DNA of 64,000 bases from Pyrococcus furiosus DSM 3638 (GTDB lineage: Archaea > Methanobacteriota_B > Thermococci > Thermococcales > Thermococcaceae): positions 1,049,318 through 1,113,317 of the forward strand of contig NC_003413.1 of NCBI RefSeq assembly GCF_000007305.1. The letters run 5' to 3'. The notes under the pieces were generated by a model. It had not been told where the DNA came from. It worked only from the letters and a program-made list of their open reading frames with translations, and made no database searches. Every line of letters starts with the position of its first letter. Position 1 is the first letter of the stretch. Below, one piece after another: positions 61,094 through 64,000 of this stretch. Both the position numbers and the translations under genes were made by a program.

Positions 61094-61345
61094 ATGAGAG
61101 GTGAGCTTCTAATAATATCTGGCATAGTTCTCATCTTGGTTGGGTTTATGCTTGTATTTTTGGGTAGCCTTCTCTCGGCCTTTTCTGGTGAAGGAGAGAC
61201 TGATGTAGAAGCTGGGGGAGTTATAATGATTGGTCCAATTCCGATAGCGTTTGGAACCAAGAGAGGAGTTACCATAGCCATGATACTAGCTTTAGTTTTG
61301 ATGATATCGTGGATAATACTTGCCCTACTCCAAAGGAGGATGTGA
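61094..61345 (+). CDS. Small membrane protein of the TIGR00304/DUF131 type
   Basis: 83 aa with two membrane segments (about 5-30 and 60-80). Between them is EAGGVIMIGPIPIAFGTKR, the conserved loop of a small archaeal membrane family without known function. It is divergent from the HAD gene. AGGAGG at 61334-61339, inside its 3' end, serves the next gene, which starts 1 nt after the stop. Confidence 0.8.
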   Translation: MRGELLIISGIVLILVGFMLVFLGSLLSAFSGEGETDVEAGGVIMIGPIPIAFGTKRGVTIAMILALVLMISWIILALLQRRM

Positions 61346-61346
61346 A

Positions 61347-62528
61347 ATGAACTATATCCTACATCTTTCAATTTTGTTAGTCGTTGCCAAGTTACTTGAG
61401 TGGTTATTTGAGAAGAAGGACATTCATCCAATAATTGCCCACATATTAACCGGCATAATCCTGGGACCATTTCTCCTGGGGATAATTTATCCAAATGAAG
61501 AGCTAAAGGTTCTAAGTGAGTTCGGACTAATTATGATGATGCTATACATGGGATTAACCAGCAACTTTTCCGCAATAGCTCAAAATAAAGTAAAGGCAAT
61601 TGTTGTTGCTTCTTTAGGTGTGGCATTCTCTTTCATCTTAGGATTCACGACAGTATATCTATTTGGGAAAGGAATTTCAGCTGCTCTTTTCGTTGGTATA
61701 ACATTAGGAAATACAGCAATAGAAGTTACAAGTGGGGTTATAATGAAGGAGAGAATCAAGAGAGAAATTTCTTCGGTTTTAATGGGAGCGGCTTTTGCTG
61801 ACGATATTATTGCTGTCTATCTTATAGGAATACTAACAGGTATGATCAAAGGACAGACCTCCTTACTTTCCCTGGCTATCCTCACGATAAAGATAGTAGC
61901 ATTTATTCTTAGTGTACTGATATTTTCTGAATTTGTCTTCAAAAAATCTAGCCTCATTTATAATTTAGTGATAAAAGATCTGAATGTATTCTTTACGTTT
62001 ACAATAATCTTAACATTCTCTCTCGCTGTAATTGCGGAAGGAATAGGGCTTAATAGGATAATTGGAGCATATTTAGCGGGTTTAACAATAAGCAGGCTGA
62101 GAGAAAGAAAAGATCCATTAATTATTAGCAGAATAAAGCTGAATGAGTTGATAAATGAGTTGCAAGTTGTACTTACAGAATTCTTCATTCCATTGTTTTT
62201 TATATATGTAGGATTAATGTTTGACCCAGACACTTCAGAGATAAATCTTCTGCTAATTGCTTTGCTTTATGCTTCGGCAATTCTTGGAAAGCTTATAGGC
62301 TGTGGCCTTGGAGTTAAAGTGTTCAAAGGATCATGGAAAGATGCAGTCATTGTAGGTATAGGAATGGGAGGGAGGGGCAGTCTCGACTTGGCACTATTGA
62401 AGTTTGGACTTGAGAGTGGAATGATTGGGGAGGATTTATTTGCAACAACAGTCATAGTTTCCATGTTAACTGCACTATCCACTCCAATATTCTTTAGGAA
62501 GACCGTAAAAAAATTAAGCGAAGAATGA
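61347..62528 (+). CDS. Cation:proton antiporter, CPA2 family (NapA/KefB-like)
   Basis: 393 aa from ATG 61347, with AGGAGG seven bases upstream. About 12 membrane segments. LEWLFEKKDIHPIIAHILTGIILGP is the family N-terminus, AAFADDIIAVYLIG has the ion-binding DD pair, and GMGGRGSLDLALLKFGLESGMI the late signature. It exchanges Na+ or K+ for H+; no RCK/TrkA-N domain is attached. It is cotranscribed with the small membrane protein upstream. Confidence 0.9.
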   Translation: MNYILHLSILLVVAKLLEWLFEKKDIHPIIAHILTGIILGPFLLGIIYPNEELKVLSEFGLIMMMLYMGLTSNFSAIAQNKVKAIVVASLGVAFSFILGFTTVYLFGKGISAALFVGITLGNTAIEVTSGVIMKERIKREISSVLMGAAFADDIIAVYLIGILTGMIKGQTSLLSLAILTIKIVAFILSVLIFSEFVFKKSSLIYNLVIKDLNVFFTFTIILTFSLAVIAEGIGLNRIIGAYLAGLTISRLRERKDPLIISRIKLNELINELQVVLTEFFIPLFFIYVGLMFDPDTSEINLLLIALLYASAILGKLIGCGLGVKVFKGSWKDAVIVGIGMGGRGSLDLALLKFGLESGMIGEDLFATTVIVSMLTALSTPIFFRKTVKKLSEE

Positions 62529-62548
62529 TATAATTACCGGGGATAAGT

Positions 62549-64000
62549 ATGGAGGAATTCGTTGGAATTGTAAGGGGGGAAGCGAGCTTCACAAGTTATG
62601 AGTTTTCAATAAATCCCTCCGCAAACGTTTCATTTGGAGAGTTTGTAGTCACTAAAAATAGAGATGGTGATCTAGTTCTAGGTACCGTAAGGCATGTAAA
62701 AAATGTTAACTGGTTATTGTCATCTGTAAAAAGCAATTTTAACTCTCTTGCATTAGATATAGAGGAATATGGAGAAAGTTTAGGAGAGAACGAAGAGGTT
62801 GTAGCAACTGTTAGAATTTTAGGAAAGATCGAGGGAAATGAGCTTGTTCCAAATAGAGTTCCAATAAGAAATGGGGAATACGTCTATAAGGCTTCAGATG
62901 ATCTCCTTCAAATGATTTACGGGAATGATGGAATAGAGATTGGAACTTTACTCTTAAGGCCGAATGTTAGAATAAAACTTGATGTTAACGAACTCGTTTC
63001 CAGACATTTTGCAGTTTTAGCTGTTACAGGTGCTGGAAAGAGCAATGCAGTTGCCGTCATTATAAAGGGAATAGTGGAGGATGTCGGAGGGACTGTTGTA
63101 GTTTTAGACCCTCATGGGGACTATGTGAACCTAAGACTTCCCGAGACAGGAATAGATTTGGTAAATATCATTGATGGAAAGATTAGAATTGAGGATCTAG
63201 ATCCAGAAGAGCTTGCAGATTTAATTGGAATCTCTTCCTCAGCCCAAATTCAAAGACACTTCTTGTCTTTGGCTTGGGAAACTGTTAAACATAAAAATCA
63301 AAGCCTCGGAGGGGAGTCACTTCTTGAGGCCCTCTTGGACTTATTAAACGAATGGATAAGCAGGAAAACGATAAAGTATTGGAGTGAAAAAGAAGGAAGA
63401 ATGAAAAGTGAAGACTTAAAGAGCGAAAGAATTGAAACTATTAGAGGGATAATATTTAGGATTAGAAGGTTTCTAAGAAATTATGGAAACATCGTGACCA
63501 GTGAAAATCTTGTCGCAGCAATAAAACCTGGAATGGTCAATGTTATTGATTTGAGTCCCCTTGATGAAAACCAGATGAAGGTTGTTGTCGGAAAGTTCCT
63601 TGAAGCAGTCTTTGAGAAGAGAGTTGAATATGAAATGGCCAGAAAAAGGTTTGAAAAAGAAACAAGTAAGAAAAAAAGAGATGAGTACGAAGAAATCATG
63701 ACAGAAATAGAAAGCAAGTATCCTGCTTTAGCTTATCCAATTCTTGTAATAGTTGAAGAAGCCCACATCTTTGCTCCCCAAGGAGAGGAAAACGATGCGA
63801 TGAGGATTATGGGAAGGATTGCAAGAGAAGGAAGAAAGTTTGGCGTGGGTTTAGGTGTAGTTTCCCAGAGGCCAAGTAAGCTTAATGAGGACATACTAAG
63901 TCAGATGAACACAAAGATAATCCTTAGAATAGTCAATCCCAGGGATCAAGATTACGTTCTCAAGGCTAGTGAGCAACTAAGCAAAGATCTAATGGATGAT
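62549..64000 (+). CDS. herA: HerA-type bipolar DNA translocase ATPase, 5' part
   Basis: The frame is open from ATG 62549 to the end of the window (484 codons) and continues outside it. The HAS-barrel spans about 1-150, Walker A VTGAGKSN is near residue 158, and VVVLDPHGDY and VIVEEAHIFAP are the HerA/FtsK-family motifs, the second being Walker B. RPSKLNEDILSQMNTKIILR is the conserved C-terminal part. HerA works with NurA, Mre11 and Rad50 to resect DNA ends; in Thermococcales these genes follow it, presumably beyond 64000. Confidence 0.93.
   Translation, partial: MEEFVGIVRGEASFTSYEFSINPSANVSFGEFVVTKNRDGDLVLGTVRHVKNVNWLLSSVKSNFNSLALDIEEYGESLGENEEVVATVRILGKIEGNELVPNRVPIRNGEYVYKASDDLLQMIYGNDGIEIGTLLLRPNVRIKLDVNELVSRHFAVLAVTGAGKSNAVAVIIKGIVEDVGGTVVVLDPHGDYVNLRLPETGIDLVNIIDGKIRIEDLDPEELADLIGISSSAQIQRHFLSLAWETVKHKNQSLGGESLLEALLDLLNEWISRKTIKYWSEKEGRMKSEDLKSERIETIRGIIFRIRRFLRNYGNIVTSENLVAAIKPGMVNVIDLSPLDENQMKVVVGKFLEAVFEKRVEYEMARKRFEKETSKKKRDEYEEIMTEIESKYPALAYPILVIVEEAHIFAPQGEENDAMRIMGRIAREGRKFGVGLGVVSQRPSKLNEDILSQMNTKIILRIVNPRDQDYVLKASEQLSKDLMDD

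Overview
The window is from a hyperthermophilic euryarchaeon of the order Thermococcales, and almost certainly Pyrococcus furiosus or a strain very close to it. The evidence is the 30-bp CRISPR repeat of that species, a cas6-cmr-csx1-cst-cas3-cas4-cas1/cas2 gene order as in P. furiosus, an aIF5B gene with an intein in its P-loop, archaeal TATA/BRE promoters, many leaderless starts, and archaeal families throughout (MfnA, RibL, BpsA, Nop10, Pus10, HerA, type III RuBisCO). Genes are tightly packed, many with 4-nt ATGA overlaps. No insertion sequence or rRNA was seen.

Layout. 1-5153: 3' end of an archaeal RNase J, GGPP synthase, NAD kinase, homoserine dehydrogenase, nicotinamidase, an AI-2E/PerM-family membrane protein and a HIT hydrolase. 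5246-5323: tRNA-Tyr(GTA). 5347-10032: two secreted proteins, a lipoprotein esterase with a CBM48-like domain and a large modular protein with an internal perfect 245-bp duplication and a frameshift. 10071-14750: branched polyamine synthase BpsA, two orphan genes in AT-rich DNA, then a DUF4443-like regulator, pyrF, an MCT1-like PUA protein and the FAD synthase ribL.

14759-32947 is the CRISPR-Cas core. CRISPR array 1 (22 repeats) is transcribed leftward from a leader of about 470 bp. cas2 lies on the plus strand. A tightly overlapped minus-strand unit carries type III-B (cmr1-cmr2/cas10-cmr3-csx1-cmr4-cmr5-cmr6), type I (cst1/cas8-cst2/cas7-cas5-cas3) and adaptation genes (cas4-cas1). cas6 has its own promoter upstream. 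Cas6 cuts the array transcripts, and the crRNAs would serve both the DNA-targeting Cst/Cas3 complex and the RNA-activated Cmr complex, whose Cas10 GGDD site makes cyclic oligoadenylate for Csx1. A second array with its own leader lies at 41771-43018 and uses a repeat one base shorter.

33056-41638: NodU-type carbamoyltransferase, a small helical protein, AK6/Fap7-type kinase, HtpX protease, a 707-aa protein that looks like a nuclease-fold domain fused to PepSY-like repeats, and aIF5B with a 387-aa intein. 43019-50178: UbiD-type decarboxylase, Pus10, aIF2-alpha, Nop10, a PAC2-family proteasome assembly chaperone, panB, an EamA transporter, an Mrp/Nbp35 ATPase and a small protein. 50187-53914: a seven-gene Mrp-type Na+/H+ antiporter operon. 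53911-62528: Sir2, ASCH-like protein, type III RuBisCO, MgtE-like transporter, radical SAM protein, MfnA-type decarboxylase, dolichol-kinase-like membrane enzyme, HAD phosphatase, a small membrane protein and a CPA2-type antiporter. From 62549 an HerA-type ATPase runs off the end.

Three genes (modular secreted protein, DUF4443 protein, HAD phosphatase) carry single-base deletions near their 3' ends. In each case the lost frame is easily restored, so real decay and sequence error both need considering.
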